Notes under the pieces: generated by a model | What the model was told of the DNA's origin: nothing | Database searches by the model: none | Seen by the model: only the letters and a program-made list of their open reading frames with translations | Assembly (NCBI RefSeq): GCF_006716345.1 | Contig: NZ_VFOX01000001.1 | Coordinates: 2,728,001 to 2,792,000 of the forward strand | Source: Microbacterium saperdae | Lineage (GTDB): Bacteria; Actinomycetota; Actinomycetes; Actinomycetales; Microbacteriaceae | Reading direction: 5' to 3' | Length of the DNA: 64,000 bases | Program-made: the position numbers and the translations under genes | Shown here: piece after piece, positions 33,279 through 41,324 of the stretch | How the letters are laid out: every line of letters begins with the position of its first letter | Numbering within the stretch: the first letter of the stretch is position 1

Positions 33279-35150
33279 TCAGCGCGCGGGGAGCAGCGCA
33301 CCCTCCAGGAACTCCGCGAGCTCCGCGGTGTCGCCCAGGGGCAGGATCGCGGCGACGTACTGGTCGGGCCGCACGACGATCACGACACCGTCACGCGAGA
33401 GCTCCCGCGCGGCGAAGATGTCTGTCTCGGTCCACTTGCTGGGGCCTGCCGCGTAGACCTTCTCCCAGTCCGTCAATCCGAGCGGACCGGTCTTCGGCTG
33501 GAACAGAGCCGGTGCCGACGTCACCTCGACCTCTTCGAACGACTGCTGGTAGACGGCCTTGACGTCGAACACGGCATCCGCATCCGCATCCGCCGGGGTG
33601 AAGTGCGCGAACAGCGGCTCGGCCCGCGCGGCCCACGCGGCGAGGGCCTCACCGGTGCGGTCTCCGAACGCGTACACGCGCCAGCGGCCATCCGCCTTCG
33701 CATGATGCCCGAGGTGAACGACGTTTCCGTCACCGACCCGGATCACCTCGGCGGACTTGAACCTCTTGCCGAGCGGGTATCCCCCCGCGAGCGCCTGGTG
33801 CACGTCGGATCCCGTGATCATCGACGCGGTGTACTGCGTCATGAAGCCCGAGGGGAACTCCGCCGTGGCGAGGTAGTAGGTCGCGAGCTCGTTCGGGTCG
33901 GAGATCTCCTCCGGCTTGCGCGCCATGAGGCTCGACCACTCGCGATCGAAGTCGATGAGCTGCTGCGCCACAGGCCGCCGCTCGGCGCCGTAGGTCGACA
34001 GCAGCGCCTCGGGCGCCCGACCGGTGAGCACAGAGCCGAGCTTCCATCCGAGGTTGAACCCGTCCTGCATCGACACGTTCATGCCCTGGCCGGCCTTCGC
34101 ACTGTGCGTGTGGCAGGCGTCGCCGGTGAGGAACACGCGCGGCGTGCGTCCCGACTCGTCGATCACATCGTCGAAGCCGTCGGTGACCCGGTGCCCGACC
34201 TCGTACACGCTGTGCCACGCGACCTGCTGCACGTCGATCGAGTAGGGGTGCAGGATGTCGTTCGCCTTGCGGATGATCTCCTCGACCGGGGTCTTGCGCA
34301 CCCGATGGTCGTCGTCCTCCGCGACCTCGCCGAGGTCGATGTACATGCGCGAGAGGTATCCGCCCTCGCGCGGGATGTGCAGGATGTTCCCCGCCTCGGA
34401 GTTGATGGCGCACTTGGTGCGCCAGTCGGGGAAGTCGGTGTTCACGAGCACATCCATGACGCCCCACGCGTGCGCCGCACTGCCACCGACGTGTGTGCGA
34501 CCGATGGCCTCGCGCACGCCGCTGCGCGCACCGTCGCATCCGGCCACGTACTTCGCCCGGATCACACGCTCCTCACCGGCCTGCGCCCCTGCCACGTGCC
34601 TGACGCGCACCTCCACCGGATACTCGCCGTCGTCGTGCACCGTGAGGCCGAGGAACTCCACGCCGTAGTCCGGGGCGATGCGCCCAGGTCCGTTCACGGC
34701 GGCCTCGGCGAAGTAGTCGAGCACGCGCGCCTGGTTCACGATCAGGTGCGGGAACTCGCAGATGTCGTACGCGTAGTCGGCCGTCCGCGAGGTGCGCACG
34801 ATCTCGCGGGGGTTCTCCGGATTCGGTCCCCAGAAGTTCATCCAGCCGATGTTGTAGGCCTCGGCGACGATCCGCTCCGCGAACCCGAACGCCTGGAACG
34901 TCTCGACGCTGCGTGGCTGGATGCCGTCGGCCTGGCCGAGCACCAGTCGCCCCTCGCGCTTCTCGATGATGCGCGTGGAGACACCGGGGTACTGCGACAT
35001 CTGGGCAGCCAGGAGCATTCCGGCGGGACCGGAGCCGACGATGAGCACATCGACCTGCTCCGGCAGCGCAGCGGGGCGATCGACGCCGACACCTGCCGCG
35101 TCCTGCACACGAGGATTGCCGGAGACGTAACCGTGGTGGTGGAACTGCAT
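33279..35150 (-). CDS. MobA-like aromatic FAD monooxygenase (3-hydroxybenzoate 4-hydroxylase family)
   Basis: This class A flavoprotein hydroxylase of 623 residues closely resembles, as I recall it, the 3-hydroxybenzoate 4-monooxygenase MobA, including the unusual start MQFHHHGYVSGNP. FAD motifs are VDVLIVGSGPAG, CDGARSGVREAIGR and VFLTGDACHTHSAKAGQGMN, and the C-terminus is a thioredoxin-like domain (VVVRPDQYVAAILPLGD). ATG at 35150 follows GGAAGGA. It is divergent from an IclR regulator and near a homoprotocatechuate cleavage cluster. A substrate such as 3-hydroxyphenylacetate (giving 3,4-dihydroxyphenylacetate) would link them; 3-hydroxybenzoate is the family-based alternative. Confidence 0.85.
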   Translation of the reverse strand: MQFHHHGYVSGNPRVQDAAGVGVDRPAALPEQVDVLIVGSGPAGMLLAAQMSQYPGVSTRIIEKREGRLVLGQADGIQPRSVETFQAFGFAERIVAEAYNIGWMNFWGPNPENPREIVRTSRTADYAYDICEFPHLIVNQARVLDYFAEAAVNGPGRIAPDYGVEFLGLTVHDDGEYPVEVRVRHVAGAQAGEERVIRAKYVAGCDGARSGVREAIGRTHVGGSAAHAWGVMDVLVNTDFPDWRTKCAINSEAGNILHIPREGGYLSRMYIDLGEVAEDDDHRVRKTPVEEIIRKANDILHPYSIDVQQVAWHSVYEVGHRVTDGFDDVIDESGRTPRVFLTGDACHTHSAKAGQGMNVSMQDGFNLGWKLGSVLTGRAPEALLSTYGAERRPVAQQLIDFDREWSSLMARKPEEISDPNELATYYLATAEFPSGFMTQYTASMITGSDVHQALAGGYPLGKRFKSAEVIRVGDGNVVHLGHHAKADGRWRVYAFGDRTGEALAAWAARAEPLFAHFTPADADADAVFDVKAVYQQSFEEVEVTSAPALFQPKTGPLGLTDWEKVYAAGPSKWTETDIFAARELSRDGVVIVVRPDQYVAAILPLGDTAELAEFLEGALLPAR

Positions 35151-35204
35151 CGTCGTCGATTCCTTCCGGACTGCACTGTCGGGGTCTTGCATGAGTCTCG
35201 AACG

Positions 35205-35241
35205 TGTTCTATATTCGAACAGACCGTTCTACTATTGAACA
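35205..35241. promoter_or_regulatory. Two 17-bp inverted-repeat operators 20 bp apart
   Basis: TGTTCTATATTCGAACA (35205-35221) and CGTTCTACTATTGAACA (35225-35241) are each imperfect palindromes (GTTC...GAAC). They are spaced 20 bp, two helical turns, in an unusually AT-rich patch between the divergent hydroxylase and IclR genes. Two regulator dimers on the same DNA face are suggested, and the IclR protein is the likely ligand. TATATT and TACTAT within the sites may be -10 elements. Confidence 0.65.
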
Positions 35242-35318
35242 CAGCTTATTCGCGCCCCGCCGGTAGCGCAAGGAACACGGGAACACGACGGACGCGAGCG
35301 ACGCAGAGGAGCGCCCTC

Positions 35319-36026
35319 ATGGCAGAGACCACGACGTCACCCGCCTCGCAGACCCTGAGCCGCGGCATCCGCATCCTCGAGGTGCTCGCCGACGCGCGCA
35401 TCCCGCTCACGATCGACGAGATCGCGCTCCGGCTGGGCGTGCACCGCTCGATCGCCTACCGACTGCTGCGGACACTGGAAGACCACGGTCTCGTGACACG
35501 CGATGCGGCGGGAGCGGTGAGTCTCGGCGCCCGCATGGCGGCATTGGCAGCGGGGGTCGCCCACGATCTGCAGGCCGAAGCACTTCCGGAGCTGACCGCG
35601 ATCGCGAATGAACTCGGGATGACCTGCTTCCTCGCCGTGCTCGACGGGTCGGAGTGCATCACCCTGGCGAGCGTCGAGCCACGGCATGCGGTCGCGAGCG
35701 TCGCCCAGCGTCCTGGCGCACGGCATCCGGTCACCGTGGGGGCACCGGGCAAGGCGATCCTGGCCCAGCTGCCGTCCATCGACTGGCCCGCCGACGTCTC
35801 CCCCGACCTCCGCGAGGCGATCGCGCTGACGGATGCTCGGGGCTATGCGACCAGTCACGATGAGGTGATCCCGACCGTGCAGTCCGTCGCCGTCCCGCTC
35901 ATCCTCCGCGGCCAGCGCCCGGCGGCGATCGCCGTGGTGCACGTCGCGACCGACCTGGATGACGCCGCGATCGCCGCGCGCCTGCAGCGCTCCGCCGCCG
36001 TGATCCGCGACGCCCTCGACGGCTGA
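35319..36026 (+). CDS. IclR-family transcriptional regulator
   Basis: This regulator of 235 residues has an N-terminal winged helix (LTIDEIALRLGVHRSIAYRLLRTLEDHG) and a C-terminal IclR effector domain (VTVGAPGKAILAQL, SHDEVIPTVQSVAVP). ATG at 35319 follows AGAGGAG. It is divergent from the aromatic hydroxylase and separated by a pair of palindromes, so it probably controls that gene and itself. IclR proteins often respond to aromatic acids or their cleavage products. The gene ends before a strong terminator. Confidence 0.9.
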   Translation: MAETTTSPASQTLSRGIRILEVLADARIPLTIDEIALRLGVHRSIAYRLLRTLEDHGLVTRDAAGAVSLGARMAALAAGVAHDLQAEALPELTAIANELGMTCFLAVLDGSECITLASVEPRHAVASVAQRPGARHPVTVGAPGKAILAQLPSIDWPADVSPDLREAIALTDARGYATSHDEVIPTVQSVAVPLILRGQRPAAIAVVHVATDLDDAAIAARLQRSAAVIRDALDG

Positions 36027-36058
36027 CGCCCGCCCGCCGACGCACGTCACGCCGAACG

Positions 36059-36097
36059 CGCGAACGCCCGCCCGTGATTTCCGGGCGGGCGTTCGCG
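36059..36097. terminator. Bidirectional terminator, 16-bp perfect stem
   Basis: Arms 36059-36074 and 36082-36097 are perfectly complementary around a 7-nt loop (TGATTTC). It lies between the convergent IclR regulator and transporter genes. Confidence 0.88.
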
Positions 36098-36116
36098 ATC
36101 AGGACGGGCCCGCGGA

Positions 36117-37496
36117 TCAGGCGTTCGCGAGTCCGCGGATCGGGCTCACGGACTGCTCGTCCTCGTGGTCGGGTCCCAGCGGGATCCCTGAGCGGTCGCG
36201 CAGCAGCAGCGTCGCGATCAGACCGAGCAGAGTCATGCCGGCGAGGTACCAGGTGACTCCCACTGTCGAACCGGTCGCCTGCACGATGGCCGTGGCGATG
36301 AGCGGAGCGAAGGCTCCACCGGCGATCGCACCGATCGCGTACGAGATCGAGACGCCGGAGAAGCGGATGCTGGCCGGGAACAGCTCGGTGTACAGCGCCG
36401 CCTGCGGCCCGTAGGTGAAGCCGAGACCGATCGTGAGGATCGCGAGCCCGGCGAAAAGCAGCCCGATCTCACCGGTGTTCACGAGCGGGAACAGCGTGAA
36501 CACACCCACCAGCTGGAGCACCCAGCCGATGATGTAGGTGGAGCGGCGACCGATGCGATCCGAGACCCATCCGGCCAGGAGCGTCGTGAGCAGCCAGGTG
36601 ACGGCGGAGCCGGCGACGGCCCACAGCACCTCTCCACGCTCGAGTCCGATCGGACCGTCGGGGTTCGTGGCGTAGCCCTGGATGTATCCGCCGGTGGTCA
36701 TGTAGCCGACCGCGTTGTTGCCCGCGAACACGAGCGCGGCGATGACGACGAGCAGTGCGTGCTTGCGGAACAGCTGCACGATCGGCATGCGGGCCTTCTC
36801 CTTGCGCGCGGCGAGCTCGGTGAACACCGGGCTCTCCTCGACCTTGCGCCGCACGTAGTAGCCGACCAGGATCAGCACGACGCTGAGCAGGAACGGGACC
36901 CTCCAGCCCCAGATCGCGAACTGCTCTCCGGGCGCGATCGCGGTCATCAGCGCCATGACGCCCGAGGCGAGCAGCAGCCCCAGCGGCACACCGATCTGCG
37001 GCGAGGCACCGAAGATGCCGCGCTTCTTGCGGGGAGCATGCTCGACGGCCATGAGCACGGCGCCACCCCACTCACCACCGGCCGAGATGCCCTGCACGAC
37101 ACGCAGCAGCACCAGCAGGATCGGCGCCAGGACGCCGATGGTCTCGTACGTGGGCAGGATGCCGATCAGGGCCGTCGCGGCGCCCATGAGGATCAGCGTC
37201 CACATCAGCACGGTCTTGCGTCCGAACTTGTCTCCGTAGTGGCCGGCGAGGAACGCGCCGAGCGGACGGAAGAGGAAGCTCACACCGACGGTCGCGAACG
37301 CGATCAAGGCGCTGTTCGCGCCGAGCGGCTCGAAGAACAGCTGTCCGAACACGAGGCCGACCGCGGTGGCGTAGATGAAGAAGTCGTACTACTCCACGGT
37401 GGTTCCGACGACGGTCGCGAACACGACACGTCGCCGATCAGCCGCTGTCGCGATGGTTCCGGTGGGCGTGAACCCATCCTGTGACTGCCCGCTCAT
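36117..37496 (-). pseudogene. MHS-type MFS transporter interrupted by an amber codon
   Basis: From ATG 37496 (after AAAGGAG) the reading frame encodes an MHS-family major facilitator of 459 codons, but codon 36 is TAG (37391-37389). It falls in GTTVE-stop-YDFFIYATAVG, where the family has a conserved Trp (EWYDFF), so a single change TGG to TAG explains it. Downstream everything is intact: GDKFGRKTVL and GISAGGEWGGA motifs, 12 predicted membrane spans less the first. Restart at an internal codon would lose span 1. It is divergent from the homoprotocatechuate operon, so it was probably the uptake system for its aromatic acid. Confidence 0.9.
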
Positions 37497-37514
37497 GGGG
37501 TGTCTCCTTTGATT

Positions 37515-37588
37515 GTGACTGCATTGTCACGGCGTGCGGCGGACGTGAATCCGAGTGCTTGCCGAGGGGTGAACCGATGATATATGAT
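37515..37588. promoter_or_regulatory. Promoter of the hpa operon and inverted repeat near the transporter start
   Basis: On the plus strand TTGCCG (37559-37564) and TATGAT (37583-37588) with an 18-nt spacer form a promoter 50 nt before the GTG at 37638. The perfect inverted repeat GTGAC-N6-GTCAC (37515-37530) lies just upstream of the transporter ribosome binding site and could be an operator for the GntR protein of the cluster. The latter is inference. Confidence 0.5.
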
Positions 37589-37637
37589 TTCGAATACGAC
37601 GCACAAGGCGTTGCAGACGAGCGCGAGGAGGCGCCCC

Positions 37638-39116
37638 GTGACGGATCCCATCGACCGCCCCGGCAAGATCATCGCGATCCACCTGAGCTATGCCTCTCGT
37701 GCGGATCAGCGGGGCAGGCGCCCCGCATCCCCCTCCTACTTCTTCAAGCCGGCGAGTTCCGTCGCCGCATCCGGCGGCACGGTCGAACGTCCGGCCGGCA
37801 CCGAACTGCTCGCATTCGAGGGTGAGATCGCTCTGGTCATCGGCACCGCCGCTCGCCGGGTCCCGCTCGGCGAGGCCTGGGCGCACGTGGGGGCCGTCAC
37901 CGCGTCGAACGACCTCGGCCTGTACGACCTGCGAGCGAACGACAAGGGCTCCAACGTCCGGTCGAAGGGCGGAGACGGGTACACCCCGCTCGGCCCCCGG
38001 CTGATCGATGCTCAGCAGGTCGACCCCGCGGCCCTCCGCGTGCGCACCTGGGTCAACGGCGAGCTCCGTCAGGACGACACCACAGCGGGGCTCATCTTCC
38101 CGCTCGCACAGCTGGTCGCCGACCTCTCGCAGCACTTCACGCTCGAACCGGGCGATGTGATCCTCACCGGCACCCCTGCAGGGTCATCCGTGATCGTCCC
38201 CGGCGACGTCGTCGAGGTCGAGGTCGACGCTCCTGACGCCGAGGGGGCGCCCTCCTCCGGTCGCCTCGTCACGACGGTCACGCAGGGCGACGTTCCTTTC
38301 GACGGAGAGCTCGGCTCGCTCCCCGCGGTCGACGACCTGCAGCGCACGGAGGCCTGGGGCTCCCGGGAGGAGGCCGGACTCCCGCCGGCCGGCGCCGCCG
38401 CACCGGAGAGCGGGATCTCCCCCGCGCTCCGCGCCAAGCTCCTCGAAGCCCCCACCGCCGGCCTCTCGGCGCAACTGCGCAAGCGCGGACACCACTCCTG
38501 CTTCATCGACGGCGTGCACGCCAACATCCCCGGCAGCAAGATCGTCGGAACGGCCAAGACGCTGCGGTTCGTGCCGTTCCGCGAAGACCTCTTCGCCTCG
38601 CACGGTGGCGGATACAACGCGCAGAAGCGCGCCTTCGACGCCGTGGACGAGGGTGAGGTCATCGTGATCGAGGCCCGTGGCGACGCCACCACCGGCACCC
38701 TGGGCGACATCCTGGCCCTCCGCGCCCACGCGCGCGGCGCGGCAGGCGTGGTCACCGACGGCGGCATCCGCGACTTCGACGCGGTGGCCGAGATCGGCCT
38801 GCCGGTGTTCTCGCAGGGCGCGCACCCCTCGGTCCTCGGTCGCAAGCACGTGCCGTGGGACGTCGACATCACGATCTCGTGCGGCGGCGCGACCGTGCAG
38901 CCCGGCGACATCATCGTGGGCGACGGAGACGGCGTGATCGTCATCCCGCCGGCCCTGGCCGAATCGGTCGCCGACGATGCCCTCGCGCAGGAGATCGAAG
39001 ACGCCTGGATCGCCGAGCAGGTGGCGGCCGGTCACCCCGTCGACGGCCTGTTCCCGTTGAACGCCGAGTGGCGCGCGCGCTACGTGGCCGCCACCGGCAC
39101 GGGGGACCGGCGATGA
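37638..39116 (+). CDS. Fusion of fumarylacetoacetate hydrolase-family and RraA-like domains
   Basis: This protein of 492 residues has two enzyme domains. Residues about 8-235 are a fumarylacetoacetate hydrolase fold (EGEIALVIG, DLGLYDLRANDKGSNVRSKG, TLEPGDVILTGTPAG), like the HpaG isomerase/decarboxylase. Residues about 265-470 are RraA-like (GHHSCFIDGVHANIPGSK, GDILALRAHARGAAGVVTDG, then GIRDFD), a fold shared with HMG aldolase/oxaloacetate decarboxylases. The GTG at 37638 lies 8 nt after GAGGAG. Classical HpaG has two FAH repeats; here the second seems replaced by RraA. The pair probably does decarboxylation and isomerisation of the cleavage product; which half does which is open. Confidence 0.88.
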   Translation: MTDPIDRPGKIIAIHLSYASRADQRGRRPASPSYFFKPASSVAASGGTVERPAGTELLAFEGEIALVIGTAARRVPLGEAWAHVGAVTASNDLGLYDLRANDKGSNVRSKGGDGYTPLGPRLIDAQQVDPAALRVRTWVNGELRQDDTTAGLIFPLAQLVADLSQHFTLEPGDVILTGTPAGSSVIVPGDVVEVEVDAPDAEGAPSSGRLVTTVTQGDVPFDGELGSLPAVDDLQRTEAWGSREEAGLPPAGAAAPESGISPALRAKLLEAPTAGLSAQLRKRGHHSCFIDGVHANIPGSKIVGTAKTLRFVPFREDLFASHGGGYNAQKRAFDAVDEGEVIVIEARGDATTGTLGDILALRAHARGAAGVVTDGGIRDFDAVAEIGLPVFSQGAHPSVLGRKHVPWDVDITISCGGATVQPGDIIVGDGDGVIVIPPALAESVADDALAQEIEDAWIAEQVAAGHPVDGLFPLNAEWRARYVAATGTGDRR

Positions 39117-39799
39117 CCTCCGTCAGCAGCGCGAGCAAGTCGGAGCAGGCGTACGCCTGGATCCGCTCGCGCATCTCGGGTCACGCCTTCGGGCCCGGCT
39201 ACCGCCTGGTGCTGGGTTCGATCGCCGAGGAGCTCGGCATGAGCGTGGTGCCCGTGCGCGAGGCGATCCGCCGACTCGAGGCCGAGGGACTCGTCACGTT
39301 CGAACGCAACGTCGGCGCCCGCGTCACTCTGGTCGACGAGAGCGAGTACGCCCACACGATGCAGACGCTCGGCCTGGTCGAGGGCGCAGCGACCGCGCTG
39401 TCTGCTCCCCTGCTCGACGCCGCCGCCCTCGACGCCGCCGCCGAGGTCAACGAGCAGATGTCGCGCATGCTCGAGCACCTCGACGCGCACGCCTTCACCG
39501 AGCTGAACCGCCAGTTCCACTCGGTGCTGTTCGAGCCGTGCCCGAACCCGCACCTGCTCGACCTCGTGCACCGCGGATGGGCGCGGCTGTCCGGCATCCG
39601 CGACTCCACGTTCGCCTACGTGCCCGGCCGCGCGCAGCACTCGGTCGACGAGCACACCCAGATCCTCGAGCTCATCCGATCGGGCGCGGAGCCCCTCGAG
39701 ATCGAGCTCGCCGCCCGCAACCATCGTTGGCGCACGAGGGACGCATTCCTCGACGCCCTGCACAACCGTTCCCACCAGACACTTGGAGAAGTCTCATGA
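39113..39799 (+). CDS. GntR-family (FCD) transcriptional regulator
   Basis: This regulator of 228 residues has an N-terminal winged helix (LVLGSIAEELGMSVVPVREAIRRLEAEG) and a C-terminal helical FCD-type effector domain with metal-site His residues (ELNRQFHSVLF, HTQILELI, AARNHRWRTRDAFLD). ATG at 39113 overlaps the fusion-gene stop, and its own stop overlaps hpaE, so the regulator is embedded in the operon it probably controls. The inducer would be a homoprotocatechuate pathway intermediate. Confidence 0.9.
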   Translation: MTSVSSASKSEQAYAWIRSRISGHAFGPGYRLVLGSIAEELGMSVVPVREAIRRLEAEGLVTFERNVGARVTLVDESEYAHTMQTLGLVEGAATALSAPLLDAAALDAAAEVNEQMSRMLEHLDAHAFTELNRQFHSVLFEPCPNPHLLDLVHRGWARLSGIRDSTFAYVPGRAQHSVDEHTQILELIRSGAEPLEIELAARNHRWRTRDAFLDALHNRSHQTLGEVS

Positions 39800-41292
39800 C
39801 CGACTCGCGCATCCCCGCCGATCTTCCCGACCACATCCAGCACTACATCGACGGCGCCTTCGTCGACTCGGTCGACGGCGACACCTTCGACGTGCTCGAT
39901 CCGGTGACGAACCAGACCTACACCACAGCCGCCGCCGGCAAGAAGGCCGACATCGAGCTCGCGGTCGCCGCCGCGAAGCGCGCCTTCGAAGAAGGGCCCT
40001 GGCCGCGGATGCTGCCGCGCGAGCGCTCGCGCGTGCTGCACCGGATCGCCGACCTCGTGGAGTCCCGCGATGCGCGTCTCGCCGAGCTCGAGTCCTACGA
40101 CTCGGGTCTGCCCATCACGCAGGCGCTCGGCCAGGCCCGACGCGCGGCCGAGAACTTCCGTTTCTTCGCCGATCTGATCGTCGCGCAGTCCGACGACGCC
40201 TTCAAGGTGCCCGGCCGGCAGATGAACTACGTCAACCGCAAGCCGATCGGCGTGGCCGGGCTCATCACCCCGTGGAACACCCCGTTCATGCTCGAGTCAT
40301 GGAAGCTCGGGCCTGCACTCGCGACCGGCAACACGGTCGTGCTCAAGCCCGCTGAGTTCACGCCGCTGTCGGCGTCGCTCTGGGCAGGCATCTTCGAGGA
40401 GGCCGGCCTGCCGAAGGGTGTCTTCAACCTCGTGAACGGCCTCGGCGAAGATGCCGGCGACGCCCTCGTGAAGCACCCCGACGTGCCGCTCATCTCGTTC
40501 ACGGGTGAGAGCTCGACCGGACAGCTGATCTTCGGCAACGCCGCACCCTTCCTCAAGGGCCTGTCGATGGAGCTCGGCGGCAAGTCGCCCGCCGTCGTGT
40601 TCGCCGATGCCGACCTCGAGGCCGCCGTCGACGCCACGATCTTCGGGGTGTTCTCCCTCAACGGCGAGCGCTGCACCGCCGGTTCCCGCATCCTCGTCGA
40701 GCGCTCCATCTACGAGGAGTTCGTCGAGCGCTACGCCGCACAGGCGAAGCGCGTCAAGGTCGGCTACCCGCATGACCCGGCCACCGAGGTCGGCGCGCTC
40801 GTCCACCCCGAGCACTACGACAAGGTCATGAGCTACGTCGAGATCGGCAAGACCGAGGGACGCCTGGTCGCCGGCGGTGGCCGCCCCGAGGGCTTCGAAG
40901 AGGGCAACTTCGTCGCCCCGACCGTGTTCGCGGATGTCTCCCCCGACGCCCGCATCTTCCAGGAGGAGATCTTCGGGCCCGTGGTCGCGATAACGCCGTT
41001 CGACTCCGACGAGGAGGCGCTGTCGCTCGCGAACAACACCAAGTACGGGCTCGCGGCATACATCTGGACCAACGACCTGAAGCGTGCGCACAACTTCGCG
41101 CAGTCCGTCGAGGCCGGCATGGTGTGGCTCAACAGCAACAACGTGCGCGACCTCCGCACCCCGTTCGGCGGAGTGAAGGCCTCTGGGCTCGGTCACGAGG
41201 GCGGCTACCGCTCGATCGACTTCTACACCGACCAGCAGAGCGTGCACATCACGCTCGGCGGCGCGCACAACCCGACATTCGGCAAGAACTGA
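39796..41292 (+). CDS. hpaE: 5-carboxymethyl-2-hydroxymuconate semialdehyde dehydrogenase
   Basis: This aldehyde dehydrogenase of 498 residues oxidises the ring-cleavage semialdehyde of 3,4-dihydroxyphenylacetate. The Cys nucleophile is in NGERCTAGSRILV, the Glu in SMELGGKSPAVV, and the cofactor loop is FTGESSTGQLI. The AGLITPWNTPFMLESWK and NSNNVRDLRTPFGG segments are typical of HpaE and related muconate semialdehyde dehydrogenases. ATG at 39796 overlaps the gntR stop. It stands directly before the dioxygenase that makes its substrate. Confidence 0.93.
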   Translation: MTDSRIPADLPDHIQHYIDGAFVDSVDGDTFDVLDPVTNQTYTTAAAGKKADIELAVAAAKRAFEEGPWPRMLPRERSRVLHRIADLVESRDARLAELESYDSGLPITQALGQARRAAENFRFFADLIVAQSDDAFKVPGRQMNYVNRKPIGVAGLITPWNTPFMLESWKLGPALATGNTVVLKPAEFTPLSASLWAGIFEEAGLPKGVFNLVNGLGEDAGDALVKHPDVPLISFTGESSTGQLIFGNAAPFLKGLSMELGGKSPAVVFADADLEAAVDATIFGVFSLNGERCTAGSRILVERSIYEEFVERYAAQAKRVKVGYPHDPATEVGALVHPEHYDKVMSYVEIGKTEGRLVAGGGRPEGFEEGNFVAPTVFADVSPDARIFQEEIFGPVVAITPFDSDEEALSLANNTKYGLAAYIWTNDLKRAHNFAQSVEAGMVWLNSNNVRDLRTPFGGVKASGLGHEGGYRSIDFYTDQQSVHITLGGAHNPTFGKN

Positions 41293-41324
41293 AACCCTCT
41301 GCCTGATCACGCAAGGACGCTGAC

